NCBI GenBank assembly: GCA_019426215.1
Contig: CM033408.1
Span: 23,973,953-24,037,952, forward strand
Direction: 5' to 3'
From: Buddleja alternifolia
Taxonomy: Eukaryota > Streptophyta > Magnoliopsida > Lamiales > Scrophulariaceae
Length of the DNA: 64,000 bases
Each line of letters opens with the position of its first letter. Within the stretch, counting starts at the first letter, position 1. The translations under genes and the position numbers were made by a program. Positions 22,901 to 34,295 of this stretch are shown here, in pieces. The notes beneath the pieces are model-generated. The model made no database searches, was not told where the DNA came from, and saw nothing but the letters and a program-made list of their open reading frames with translations.

Positions 22901-25407
22901 TCAACTTTGATGGAGCCTCCCGAATGAGAGGAAGATTTGTACTCCAAGCTTAGAACTCTTTCCACTAGATCATCTCTCTCCGAGTCCACTTGCATGGATT
23001 TCATAAGATCCTGTTCGAGAGAATTTTCAATTGTATTGTCCTGTAAATACTCAACAATCAACGGGTCAAATGCATCAATTCGATAACACGAGTCATGATC
23101 AATAGGGTGTTTAAGGACTTTGTAAACATCAAAGGTAACTTTGTCATCGCCCACATTCAAGGTAAGCTTACCATTAGCAATGTCAATCACCGCCTTACCC
23201 GTGGCTAGGAATGGTCTCCCTAGGATTAATGGTACTTCCACATCTTCTTCCATATCGAGTACCACGAAATCAACGGGAAAATAAAACTTGTCGACTTGGA
23301 CAAGAACGTCTTCGATTATCCTCTTGGGCCTCTTGATTGATCGGTCGGCTAGTTGAAGGCTCATTGAGGTCGGCTTGGGATTTCCAAGGCCTAGCTTTTT
23401 AAATAGTGAGTATGGAAGAAGATTGATGCTGGCCCCCGAGTCACATAACACCTTCTTGAACGATAAGGACCCAATCGTGCACGGGATTGTGAGGCTCCCG
23501 GGATCTTGGAGCTTAGTTGGCAATTTATTGAGCAATACGGCGGAGCATTCTTCCGTGAGGCATACCGTCTCATTCTCTTCCCACTTCTGCTTGTTGGAGA
23601 GTATGTCCTTGAAGAACTTCACATAATTCGGCATTTGGAGAATGGCGTCAATAAATGGAATATTAATTCTCACTTCCCGAAGGATTGCCAAAATTCGAAG
23701 AAAGCTCGGATCCATCTCCTTTTTCTTCTTTTTGTGAGCATTTGGGAAGGGGAGACGAACTTCGATAGGGGGAGAAAGCGTTGGATTAGACGGATGAAAA
23801 CCCACTGAAACAGGAGGCGGCGTCTGGGCGCGTATATTGGCGCCTAGGCGCGGATCTGTAGGCGCCTGGGCGTGTATGTCAGGGCGCTCGGGCGCGGGAT
23901 TCAGAACAGATGCATGTGGCAGAATTGTGGGTGGCGCCTGGGTGCCATCAGAGGGGCGCTCAGGCGCGGGATTCAGTGAATCCTGTCCAGAACAGGGGAG
24001 ATCAGGCGCCTGGGCGTGCAAGTCGGGGCGCTCGGGCGCGGATGTACTGGCAGTGTCACTCTCCAATTGTTTGCCACTTCTCAAGGCTATGGCATTGCAT
24101 TGGGCCTTCGGGTTCTTTTCCGTGTCGCTTGGGAGAGTCCCCGGGGCTCTACCGTTAACCGCATTAGAAAGTTGCCCCACTTGTGTTCGCAAATCCTTCA
24201 TCTCCATACACATATCCTTTATCATACCCCGAAGTTCGTTGAAAGATGTATCGGACTTCTTCATGTGAGCATCTAGTTTCTCATCGATTGTGGGAGGTCG
24301 CATTTGCACTTGACCTTGACCTTGTCCATTGAAATTTCCTTGCCTCGGGGGTGGGTTATTGAAAGGTGGTCGTGGAGCTTGATAGATCCCCGGTTGTGCG
24401 TTCTGTGCGGGGTTGGGCCTTTTTGGAAAATTCTCAGGTACATGAAAGTTCACCCGAGGTTGATTTTGATTCCCCACATAATTAACGTTGCCAACCTCCG
24501 GTTCCAAGACTACTACTCCCTCAACTACTTCCTCAATACAAGCAACCTTTTTAGAGGATGAGGCCTCTTCATCGTCGGGGTAAAGCTCGTCTTCTCGGGC
24601 CAACTGTTCAACTTTGTCCCATACACTTTGACAGTCTAACCCAAGGAGATCTCCTCCCGCACCCGCGTTGAGTCTATGCCGAATACGTGACCTAACCCCA
24701 TCATAGAAATGGAGTACTTGTTCATTCAACCCAAAATTATGATCGGGACATTTACGGAGCATGCCCTTATATCTAGCCCAAGTCTCGGCTAAAGACTCAT
24801 TGCTCCTTTGCCTAAACCCTTTTATATTACTCCGTAGCTCATTGATTTTGGAGGGTGGAAAGAATTTATTTAAAAAGGCATCGACCAACTCACCCCATGT
24901 TGTAATAGATTGTGGAGGTAAGGATTTGTACCATGTTGTCGCCCTATCCTTCAATGAGAAATGGAAAACTCTTAGACGAATTGCATCAAGATCCCGTGGG
25001 TGATATTGAATGGTCACAAGAGCATCGTCTATAGTCTCTAAATGAGCGTGAGGTGATTCATCCGGTTCTCCATAGAAAGGTTCTCCTTGCACCATATTAA
25101 AAATGTGAGCCGAAATGTGGTAGTTTGGTGCAAAGAAGTTAGGCACGACCACGGGCCCCGGAATAGTATGGACCCTAGGTGGTAAGCTACCCCGAACCGA
25201 CGGGAGTTGTGGAGGAGGTACCGCTTGCATGGCTTGTAGAACACCTTGTAACCACTCCCTAGTTTCCGGTGAGTTCATGTCCGCGAAATTTCCATTCGGG
25301 TTTTGGTTGAGATTATTGGCCATTTCTCTTGCTCGCCTACTAGTCCGAAGAACTCGTTCAATTTCGGGCTCCAACTCGTATAGAGGCTCGTTTGAGGAGC
25401 GGGTCAT
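19952..25407 (-). pseudogene. Athila gag-pol polyprotein with one frameshift and one nonsense codon
   Basis: The frame starts MTRSSNEPLYELE (ATG 25407-25405). In order: retrotransposon gag domain (motif ATTWYKSLPP); a Pro-rich linker built on GGCGCC-type repeats; aspartic protease (LCDSGASINLLP); reverse transcriptase (IDYRKLNDATRKDHFPLPF, FMDDFSVFG); RNase H ([11 protein letters not shown]); integrase with HHCC zinc finger ([13 protein letters not shown]) and DDE core ([24 protein letters not shown]). The frame shifts at about 21786, where one base appears lost between RT and RNase H, and a TAG at about 20621-20623 interrupts the integrase core. It copies its RNA and inserts the cDNA; this copy could not do so alone. 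Ends [12 protein letters not shown]...DPP. Confidence 0.92.
23815..24050 (-). repeat. GGCGCC-type repeats inside the gag linker
   Basis: About eight GCGCCTAGGCGC/GCGCCTGGGCGT-type units lie inside the open gag-pol frame. They encode repeated APERP and HAQAP peptides (about residues 450-560 of the polyprotein). The same nucleotide motif is found in non-coding parts of the element, so it seems kept or spread as DNA rather than as protein. Confidence 0.7.
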
Positions 25408-25540
25408 GCACCTCAAGAACCTAACAATTAAATACAAGAACAAAATTAGACTAAACACGAAAATAAAAGAGAATCAAGAAGTAAACGAAAACTAAGAATT
25501 ATGAAAAATGTAAACGAAAATCAAAAACTAAAATAAACAA

Positions 25541-25559
25541 GTCCCCGGCAACGGCGCCA
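25541..25559 (-). promoter_or_regulatory. Primer binding site, tRNA-Asp
   Basis: The plus strand reads GTCCCCGGCAACGGCGCCA, identical to the 3' end of plant tRNA-Asp including CCA. On the element's strand it is the complementary primer site, six bases after the LTR. Athila elements are known to use tRNA-Asp. Confidence 0.92.
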
Positions 25560-25565
25560 AAAACT

Positions 25566-27305
25566 TGACACGCTAAAAGCTAACGTGCTATGATAGCAAG
25601 TGCACTAGCCGTGTGTAGTAATAAGTGTGGACGAAAAGTCCGGGTTGTCGAACCACGGAGACTTGAATTCTAGTTTATGATTTTAATGAAGGTAAAGACA
25701 ATTAAAGTAAAGCAAGAGAAAAACAATTAAGTAAACGAAAGATCAAAGGAGGGAACAAGCTATGAATTAAACCTCACGAATTGGTTAAAAAAGACTAAGG
25801 CACATGCTATGACAAAATCCACTCGTCTATATATATGAGCTAATCTTCGAATTATTAGACTCCTATTGCTTTGGTGAAAACTCCTTAATTAATCATTACC
25901 CGATGTCTCGGCACATAACAATCCTATGATTGATTGACGGTTCTCTAAATATGTCTATCCGAGAATCTAATCAAAAACCACGCATTAACGTTCTAGAGTT
26001 TTCCCGGATAAATCCGGCTAACCGCACTCGAAAATCTTTACCTATTTCTAGGAGCAATTCCACATTAGTTTCGGATGATGTGTTGATTCATTTGAACCCT
26101 AACCTATCTTCTCTCGAATGACTAGATTAGGCACAATAGCAAGCATATGGAGATCAAGCATATGATTGTGATAAAAGCACAAAATCAACACACAAAGCAA
26201 TTAGGAGAATTAATACGAAAATTAACTTCACATATATAGATTCATGAATTCGGCCTTCACATGGCCTTAGTTCTACAAGATTAGCTCATATTCAATAGCT
26301 CAAGAAGGTCTAAAACAATCATATACATAGTTATTAACATAAACATGTAAATGAAATGCAAAAGAAACTCCCTAAGTCTTGAATGATGATGAATCCTTGC
26401 TTGTAGCTTCAATCTCTAGCTCAATCCCCCTTCTTTGCAATCTTCAAAATGATGAAGAATGGTGATGAATGATGATGGGTGAAGAGTAATGGCCAGCTGC
26501 CTCCCCCTCCAAAGTGTGATCGGTCAAGAGTGAAGAAAATGGCTTAAGAAGACAAGAAATGATGGGCTCCCTAGTGTGTGTCTCCCTAGTGTGTCCTTCA
26601 CTACTCTCAAGTGTGTAGTATAAAATTCCATAAAGTAGATCTACCAAGAAACACACTTATGACATCCCCTCAACACATGTGATGACCTCTTGGCTTTAAA
26701 TGTTCCATTCCACCATCAAATGATGATCTTTTGGCTGAAAGGAATCAAAAATCGGGTGTGGTCACGCCTAGGCGTGGGCATGACGGCGCTCGAGCGCCGC
26801 TGACAGAATGCTGAAATTAAATGCAATGTGTCCTGTGCAGCAATCGTATTTCATTCATAACTCTCTCCACAAAACTCCGATTTGGATGATTCAAGTCCTC
26901 ATTTGAAGCTAACACATAGTTCTACAACATTGTAGAAGGGAACTTCATCCAATTCGGTCTCTAAACATACAGAAATAGCGCTCAACCGTGGAAACTAATG
27001 CAGATACGGCGCCTAGGCGTGGACAGTACGGCGCCTAGGCGTGGACAGCAGAATGTTGACGTTATTTGCATCTTGTCCGGCGCCTGGGCGTGGTAATACT
27101 GGCGCCTGGGCGTGGACGACAGAAGCAAATTGGCCTGAACTTGTTTTATACGTCGTTTTTCGCCCCGTTTCTTCGTATGCTCAAATTTATCACCTGTAAT
27201 CACTTAACACCCCGCTTAAACGCAAATGTGGCATGATTTTGTCAATAAATGAATCCATAGCATAAGTCCCATGGGTTTAAAAACACGTAAAAATGCCTCT
27301 TATCA
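25566..27305 (-). repeat. Athila 5' LTR (1740 bp)
   Basis: On the element's strand it begins TGATAAGAGGCATTTTTACG and ends AGCGTGTCA, followed at once by the primer site. TG...CA ends are present. It is related to, but longer than, the 1392-bp LTR at 51943-53334. GGCGCC-type motifs occur at about 26768-26805 and 27007-27115. No second copy is present in the window. Confidence 0.9.
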
Positions 27306-27521
27306 ACGTACACTCTACTAGTATACTAAAAGTGTGGATAATTTAGTTGTTTCTTTGATCAATTGTAAATTCTCTTTTCTACCCTTATTACTAATAATTA
27401 CAATTAGAATTAATGAATAATGGAATAAACACACCTTCCAATAATATTATTGGACAATGAAAGTCCTCAACCTTTATAATAATTTGAATCCAAAAATTGC
27501 ACCTTTTTAACTTCCCACTAA

Positions 27522-27802
27522 GAGGGTGTTTAGCTAATCTTATTCAAAACATCTTATAAGCTCCTACATCTTATAAGATATTTTAGGAGCTTATAAGATA
27601 TAATATCTTATAAGTTGTTTAAAAAAAAAAGGTGAGGTTGAGTTACTTTTTTAAAAACAACTTATAAGACCCAAACATTTTATTTTTTGGTCTTGTAAGC
27701 TATTTTTTAATAAAACTTACCAAACAACTTTATAGAGCTTATAAGCTCTAAAACATCTTATAAGATGTTTAGATGAGCTTATAAGCTTAGCCAAACACTC
27801 TC
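27522..27802. mobile_element. MITE with 22-bp TIRs, copy 2
   Basis: Copy of the element at 4859-5138 in the same flanking context, with the same GAGGGTGTTTAGC end and its inverted partner. A few substitutions are present. Confidence 0.75.
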
Positions 27803-29014
27803 TACGTGCATAATTTTTTTTCACCTTTTCAAAACGTATATTGAACTTTGAATATATTTGATAGCAAATTTGTTCTTTCAACCTCCACCCTTATTATATT
27901 ATTATATTATATTATATTATAATATATATATATATACTATATATATATATATACTATACTAAAAGTGTGGATAATTTAGTTGTTTCTTTCAATTGTGAAT
28001 TCTCTTTTCTACCTTTATTATTAATAATTACAATTAGAATTAATGAATAATGGAATAAACGCACCTTCCAATAATCTTATTGGACAATGAAAGTCCTTAA
28101 TCCTTTATAATACTTTTAATTCAAAAATTGCACCTTTTTAACTTCCCACTAATTAAGTGCAGAATTTTTTTCACCTTTTCAAAACGTATATTGAACTCTG
28201 AACATATTTGATAGCAAATTTATTCTTTCAACTTCCACCATGTGGATTAAAATTCTCTTTTCTACCCTTATTACTAATAATTAGAGATAGAATTAATGAA
28301 TAATGGAATCAAACGCACCTTCCAATAATATTGTTGGACAATGAAAGTCCTCTATCCTTTATAATACTTTTAATTCAAAAATTGCACCTTGTTAACTTCC
28401 CACCAAGTGTAGAATTTTTTTCACCTTTTCAAAACGTATATTGAACTCTGAACATATTTGATTCTTTCAACTTCCACCATGTGGATTAACTCTTCCACTT
28501 GGTCTTGAAATGATTGTAATAATTGCATACCTCTTCAGTTCTTAAGAAAGAGAAGGGCTATATATAGATATGAATCAGCACATCCGCACGTTCTACTGTT
28601 GTTTATATAGACTTTAAGGATGGATTATTTCTTAACTGAGCATTAATATTCGTATAACGAAGGACTAGAAAAAGTCACTGACAACATTCAACTACCTCAC
28701 AATTCTTATGCTAAACAATCCTGGTTAATTAGCTCTTGAGCATGATAATATATATACATATATATACAGATATTAGAGGGCCTTTTCATCTTTCTCATAA
28801 CATGAATAAAACTTGATCCCTACTAAGTCCTATACCCATGTTCTTTTAGAAGGCTTGACAATGCGAAGCCAGTAGAGGAGGGTTCAAGAAGGTAACATTT
28901 ACATATCTATAATTTGTTATTAAACATAAAATGATTTGGAATTAAATGGGATTCTATTCTACTAGAAAATAGAAACGAGAAGTCTTAGGTCCTCCCAAAT
29001 TTTCATTCTTTTAC

Positions 29015-29209
29015 TTGATCAGTAACAGAATGAAAGTTTGGTTTATTTCAATTATGCTAGACATACTTAATTTTTTACAGCATGTATGCTTAATTAGATC
29101 CAAGCATACATACACTGGAGAAACATTGAAAGATGAACGATTAAGAGAAGCTACAAATATCACGAGAGAGGATGAATTTCATATTGGAGATGGCATCTAC
29201 ATTCCATGA
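29015..29209 (+). other. 64-codon open fragment, copy 2
   Basis: Counterpart of 6420-6614. The open frame is kept with four amino-acid differences, and no domain was recognised. Conservation reflects the recent duplication rather than selection. Confidence 0.25.
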
Positions 29210-29762
29210 GTGTGAAGGTATGAATCCATTGAAATACTAGATGTGGGTACATTATTTCCATTCTAATTGAAGAATTATTATTAAATGATTTTATGGGCAC
29301 TTATTTACCATGATTTATCATCATCATATACAATGCTATATCTAACACACTAAATTTTTTAGAAGTTTAATAGTTTCATATTTTCTACTGAAAAATGTTG
29401 TATCGTCCTACGTCCGCTCCATCTATCCTATATAATTCATGTCAATTTTATAGTTATATATAAAAAAAATTGTGCACGTCGTGAAGTGAAATACGTGATG
29501 GAACACCAGTTTCCAAGAGAATGTCCAAACTTTAACTATTATTATTTTAATTATACTTTAAGATTATATATATTAATTTTTTTTCTTTATCCAAGTTTAT
29601 AAAATTATTATTCATGTGCAACGCACGTGCATTTTACTAGTTGTCGTAAATGTTGACATATATCTATATTTTCAAAAGAAATTACCGGCTAATAGTGTAA
29701 GAGAAAATTGTTTATCTCCAGCTAATTTTTGAACAAAATCTTAGCATCATTACAATTTAAAA

Positions 29763-30312
29763 GGGAAAATTGCATTTTTAGTCCCGTAACTTTGCCGCAT
29801 TTCACTTTTGGTCCCATTAGTTACGGGATTTTCACTTTACGTCCTATATCTTTCAAAAAATTCTCACTTTTGGTCCCAAACCCATGATTCTGTCTATTTT
29901 TAACGTAAAATGGCACGTGAGTGGCCCGTGCGCCGTTAGCCAGCTAGGTTTGGGGGGGGGGGGGGGGGGGAATTGTTCACTTTGACTGTTAGGAGGCAAA
30001 ATTGACGCCAAACTTGATAAAAACCTATCTAATTTTGCCCCAAAATCTTATTTCCCCTTCCTTTTTCTCAATTTTACCTCCAATTCTGTCTTCCAAACAA
30101 TCAAAGTGAACAATTACCCCCCAAACCTAGCTGACTAACGGCGCACGGGCCACTCACGTGCCATTCCACGTTAAAAATAGATGGAATCAGGGGTTTGGGA
30201 CCAAAAGTGAGAATTTTTTGAAAGATATGGGACGTAAAGTGAGAATCCCGTAACTAATGGGACCAAAAGTGAAATGGGCCAAAGTTATGGGACTAAAAAT
30301 GCGATTTTCCCC
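29763..30312. mobile_element. MULE-like foldback element, copy 2
   Basis: Same element as 7168-7706, with the same AATTTAAAA duplication (29754-29762 and 30313-30321). The centre carries a run of 19 G where copy 1 has 7. Confidence 0.8.
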
Positions 30313-30464
30313 AATTTAAAATTACTGGATAGAAGTATTATTATTTTGCATGAAATGTTATAGTGCAACAAATTCTACATCAAAATTTTCATATATTAAG
30401 TACGGGTTTGTATTAGAATTTTTTCATATTTCTAAATATAGTACTTTAGTACAGAAATCCTTCG

Positions 30465-30474
30465 TATATAAATA
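30465..30474 (+). promoter_or_regulatory. TATA box of the LRR kinase gene
   Basis: TATATAAATA lies 186 bp before the chosen start codon. Transcription would begin about 30 bp downstream, leaving a 5' leader of ~160 bases with in-frame upstream ATGs at 30534 and 30627. The surrounding sequence resembles a degraded Helitron 3' end. Confidence 0.5.
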
Positions 30475-30659
30475 TGTGTTTTACGTGCAAGGCACGCGAG
30501 CGCACATTCTACGTCAAAAATTTGAAATTTACTATGTGTATTATTGTTCAAAGTCTAGGCCACTCCCACACGACACTGCGTGGACCCAAGACTAATTTTA
30601 TTCATGATCACCACTCAATAAAAACCATGCAAGACTATAATCAATTCGAAACAAAAAAT

Positions 30660-33600
30660 ATGGCAAAACTTTCCGTCACTAGTCCTTTAATGATTCTATG
30701 GTTCGTCTTCTTCTTCTTCTTCCATTTGGCCACTACTCCAGCAACGTGCTCCAATAACAAAACCGACTTACAAGCATTGCTAGCCTTCAAGAATGCCATA
30801 AATGGAGGCTTAAGCTCATGGAACGAAACATTACATTATTGCAACTGGAAAGGCATTTTATGCAGCAGAAGGCATCAAAGCAGGGTTGTATCAATTAATC
30901 TGAGATCTCAGGGCCTAGTGGGATCCATTTCACCTCATATAGGTAATCTTTCTTTTCTCAGAACCATCATTTTGCAAAATAACAGCTTCCATGGTCAAAT
31001 CCCCGAAGAAATTGGTCGACTAAGAAGGCTTCAAAAGATCGAATTTAGCAATAATTCTTTCAGTGGTGAGATCCCGAGAAACCTTTCACAATGCAGGAAT
31101 CTTTATTACCTGAATATGATTGACAATGATCTCACAGGAATTATAATCCCCGAGATAGGTTCTTTGATCAAACTCAAAGCTCTAGGCTTGTCAATTAACA
31201 AACTTTCAGGTAATAGCAATACTCTACGATTTGTTGGAAATCTAACGAATTTAGTGTTACTTTCTTTAGCAAACTGTGGCTTGCATGGAGAAATCCCTGA
31301 TTCACTTATCCAACTAAAAAGACTTCAACTGCTAAATTTAAATGAAAACAGGTTGATTGGTACAATCCCATCTGGTTTGTATAATATTTCAAGTATGTCT
31401 ATTTTCTCAATGAGTTCTAATCGTCTCGAAGGAACTATACCTTCTGATATAGGCTTCACATTTCCAAATTTGAGTTTTCTTGAACTGACAGACAATTATT
31501 TTAACGGAGTACTTCCAGCTTCTCTGTCGAATGCTTCCTTGCTTGAAGAATTATATATGCATTCAAACAATTTCACAGGGCAAATCTTAAAGGATTTTAG
31601 CAGGCTTTCATCTCTCCGTTTCGTAGATCTTTCAACTAATCATTTGGAGGGAGACATCAGTTTTATTTCATCAATGATAAATTGCACTAGCCTCGAAGCT
31701 CTTTTACTTTCCAAAAATCTCTTGAGTGGTTCATTGCCCGACTCTATTTCCAATCTTTCAACTCAGCTAAGCTTCTTAGCTATTGATTACAGTCAGTTAC
31801 ATGGAACTATTCCATCTGGTATTGGAAACCTCATCGGTCTAAATCGCTTATCTATTGCAAATAATTATCTCGAAGGCCCTATTCCTTCTGTCATTGGTAA
31901 ACTTAATAATTTGCAAGAGATTTACCTCGATGGAAACAGATTGACAAATGAGCTACCAATTTCATTAGGTAACTTAACATTATTGATCCATCTTTACATG
32001 AGCAGAAATGATTTTTATGGAAATATACCTCACAGCCTTGGCAACTGTACTAACTTGCTAAGCTTAGACCTTTCTGATAACAATCTCAACGGTTCAATAC
32101 CTCCAGAAATTATGAGCCTTTCCTCTATTTCCATTTTCTTTAACTTATCCTACAACGCCTTAACGGGGTCTATCCCATCAGAAGTTGGCTCCTTGAGAAA
32201 TCTTGTGAACTTGGATTTATCCCACAATAGATTATCAGGAATCATTCCAGATTCTTTGAGCAGATGCATGAGTCTGGAATGGCTTCATTTACAAAGCAAT
32301 TATCTTAACGATGAAATACCTGATGGACTAAGAGTTTTGAGGGGTTTGCAAGAATTGGATTTTTCACATAATAACTTATCAGGGATAATACCAAGATTCC
32401 TAAGTCAGATGCCTTTGGTAATTTTGAATCTATCTTTCAATAGGTTGCAAGGCGAAGTCCCGAGTCTAGGACTGTTTCGAAATGAAAGTGCAATCTCACT
32501 TGAAGGAAACATTGACTTGTGTGGAGGTATTCCACACATAAATCTTCCTCCTTGCCCATCAAAAGATACCAAGACGAAACACTTTTCAACTTTATGGAAA
32601 ATTTTGATCCCGGTAGTGGGTGTTGGAGCCATATTTCTTGCACTATGCTTCTATTTATTTATATACAGGCGATGCATATCACAAAAAACTCAATCTTCAA
32701 TGCCTAGATTTGGGACCGAGTTTTTAAGGCTGTCTTATGCAGATCTCTTAAAAGCCACTGGCAGATTTTCTGAGGCTAATTTGATAGGTTCTGGGAAATT
32801 TGGTTTAGTTTACAAAGGAATTCTGGATGATGGGAAAACAATTTTGGCGGTAAAAGTCCTCAAACTGGATGTTAAAGGGGCCTCTAAGAGTTTCTCGGCA
32901 GAATGCAATGCAGTAAGAGGGATAAGGCATAGAAACCTCGTCAAAATATTGAGCATATGTGATAGTACAGATTATCAAGGTGAAGATTTTAAGGCATTGG
33001 TTTATGAGTTTAAGTCCAATGGAAGTTTGGAAAAATGGCTGCATCACAATGAAGACGAAGAAAGTGCAGAAGGAAGAAATCTCAGCATAGTTGAGAGGCT
33101 TAGTATTGCCATTGATATTGCATCAGTACTTGAATACCTACATTGTGGCACGGATTCGAGTATTGTTCATGGCGATTTGAAGCCGAGTAACATTCTTTTG
33201 GATGATACTATGACGGCCCATTTGGGAGATTTTGGATTGGCAAAACTTGTTTCCAGTATATATTCAACACATGATAGCAGTTCAATTGCTATTAAGGGTA
33301 CCATAGGCTATATTCCTCCTGGTATGTATTCGTTTTAAATTATGGTTCTAACGAGTTATTTGAGTGGGTTCTATTTAAAATAACGTAGCTTTTATTGATT
33401 TAATTTTAACTCCAACCCATGCTTGCAGAGTATGGCATGAGCGACATGGTCTCAACAGCGGGGGATGTATATAGTTACGGCATTTTTTTACTGGAGATGT
33501 TCACAAACAGAAGACCAACAGATGCCGAGGGTCTACATGATTTTGTGAGTAAAGCATTGCCAAGCCAAGTGATGGAAGTTGTGGATCCATTCATTCTACT

Positions 33601-33766
33601 CGAGTACAATCAACACGACAGGAATAGCAGTTCAATCAAGAATTGTATGATTTTTGTACTAGGAGTTGGAGTGGCTTGTTCGAAGGAATTGCCCGGAGAT
33701 CGAATGTTGATGACAGATGTTGTTAGAGAATTGCATAAGATAAAAAATGCATGTGTGATTACTTGA
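30660..33766 (+). CDS. LRR receptor-like kinase, subfamily XII type, non-RD
   Basis: Predicted 999-residue plasma-membrane receptor kinase. Exon 1 is 30660-33321, a 107-bp GT-AG intron is 33322-33428, and exon 2 is 33429-33766; joining them forms the GAG codon of IPPEYGMS. It has a signal peptide (MAKLS plus a Phe-rich core), LRR N-cap with NW.GI.C, 22 LRRs, a CGG...CP cap, a transmembrane helix at about 645-670, and a kinase with GSGKFG (about 709), AVK, HGDLKPSN (about 836) and DFG (about 856). HGD instead of HRD makes it non-RD, as in Xa21, FLS2 and EFR, as does the conserved intron position. Such receptors sense microbial or self peptides and start immune signalling (family knowledge); this ligand is unknown. 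Odd point: the segment after RPTD is several residues shorter than usual. The frame is open 62 codons further upstream; this start was chosen for the signal peptide. Confidence 0.92.
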
Positions 33767-34295
33767 GAAGAAACATTACTGTTTTTTCCATGTGAGTGGG
33801 TGTTGAACATCCAACTTTGTAATAGGAGATATTACTGGTGTTTTGTGACAGGATTTGGATTGCATTTCAAGGGGGAAAGATGTTGACGTTCCAACTAGAA
33901 ACTAAATTTGGATTGCATTTGTGACGGTATTAGCATCAAATTAATCTTGTTATTTTTCATTATTTTGTCGACACGAAGATCTACAATGGGGAGTCTCGTG
34001 TGTTGCTGATTTCTTTCCAGCTTGTTGGAGGTGAAATTGATATGGTTCGTTTTGACCCTCTTAGGAGGGTGGAATCTTTTTTCATGAGAGCTAGATCGGT
34101 CTTCCTCTTTGTCAAGAATAGGGTCAAGTTGTTTTCCTAACATTTTTGCATTCTTGTCTTTTTTTGTGCTCTGTTTTTGTACGCGGATGTTGTAGTTTCA
34201 AATTTTGTAGTGTACCCTTAATTGTAATTGGTAATTTTCCCACTGCTTTTATTGTTTAATGAAATGAATTAATTTATAAAAAAAAAAAAACTAAA
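33767..34295 (+). other. Kinase 3' flank, perhaps with a LINE 3' tail
   Basis: This is non-coding. From about 33950 to 34291 the sequence ends TTGTTTAATGAAATG and then a run of A, much like the 3' end and poly(A) of plant LINEs. It could equally be the kinase 3' UTR with a genomic A run. No target duplication was found. Confidence 0.35.

Larger units (their letters stand above)
17165..27305 (-). mobile_element. Athila-lineage Ty3/gypsy retrotransposon, 3' LTR missing
   Basis: On the minus strand the order is 5' LTR (27305-25566), tRNA-Asp primer site (25559-25541), gag-pol (25407-19952), a third ORF (19017-17710) and 3' UTR, then the N gap. The reverse transcriptase and gag sequences, the tRNA-Asp primer site and an extra ORF after integrase are all typical of Athila (Calypso, Cyclops relatives). 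It inserted after ACGTA: 27306-27310 is ACGTA, and copy 1 of the duplicated block has ACGTA uninterrupted at 4643-4647. Only two breaks in gag-pol suggest a young insertion. Comparing it with the missing 3' LTR would date it. Confidence 0.92.
27322..29640 (+). mobile_element. Helitron-like non-autonomous element, copy 2
   Basis: Same structure as 4659-7045: it starts TATACTAAAAGTGTGG and ends CTAG (29637-29640) followed by T, with the GTGCAACGCAC hairpin just upstream. It lacks the ~90-bp retroposed insertion of copy 1. Confidence 0.5.
27306..32187. repeat. Copy 2 of the ~5-kb duplicated block
   Basis: It starts ACGTACACTCTACTAG, the same as 4643, directly against the Athila LTR, and runs collinear with copy 1 up to the point where copy 1 is interrupted by CACTA. 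The copies share the MITE, the 64-codon fragment, the foldback with the same 9-bp target duplication and the kinase promoter. These insertions therefore predate the duplication or allelic split; the Athila and CACTA insertions postdate it. Confidence 0.92.

Noticed and set aside
23837..24276. Plus-strand frames up to 143 codons opposite gag
   Set aside because: They are shadows of the GC-rich palindrome cluster on the strand opposite gag.
25541..25559. Partial tRNA-Asp gene
   Set aside because: Only the last 19 bases are present and they sit where an Athila primer site belongs.
30474..30659. Upstream extension of the kinase frame by 62 codons
   Set aside because: It starts at the TATA box and would bury the signal peptide; the ATG at 30660 fits family members.
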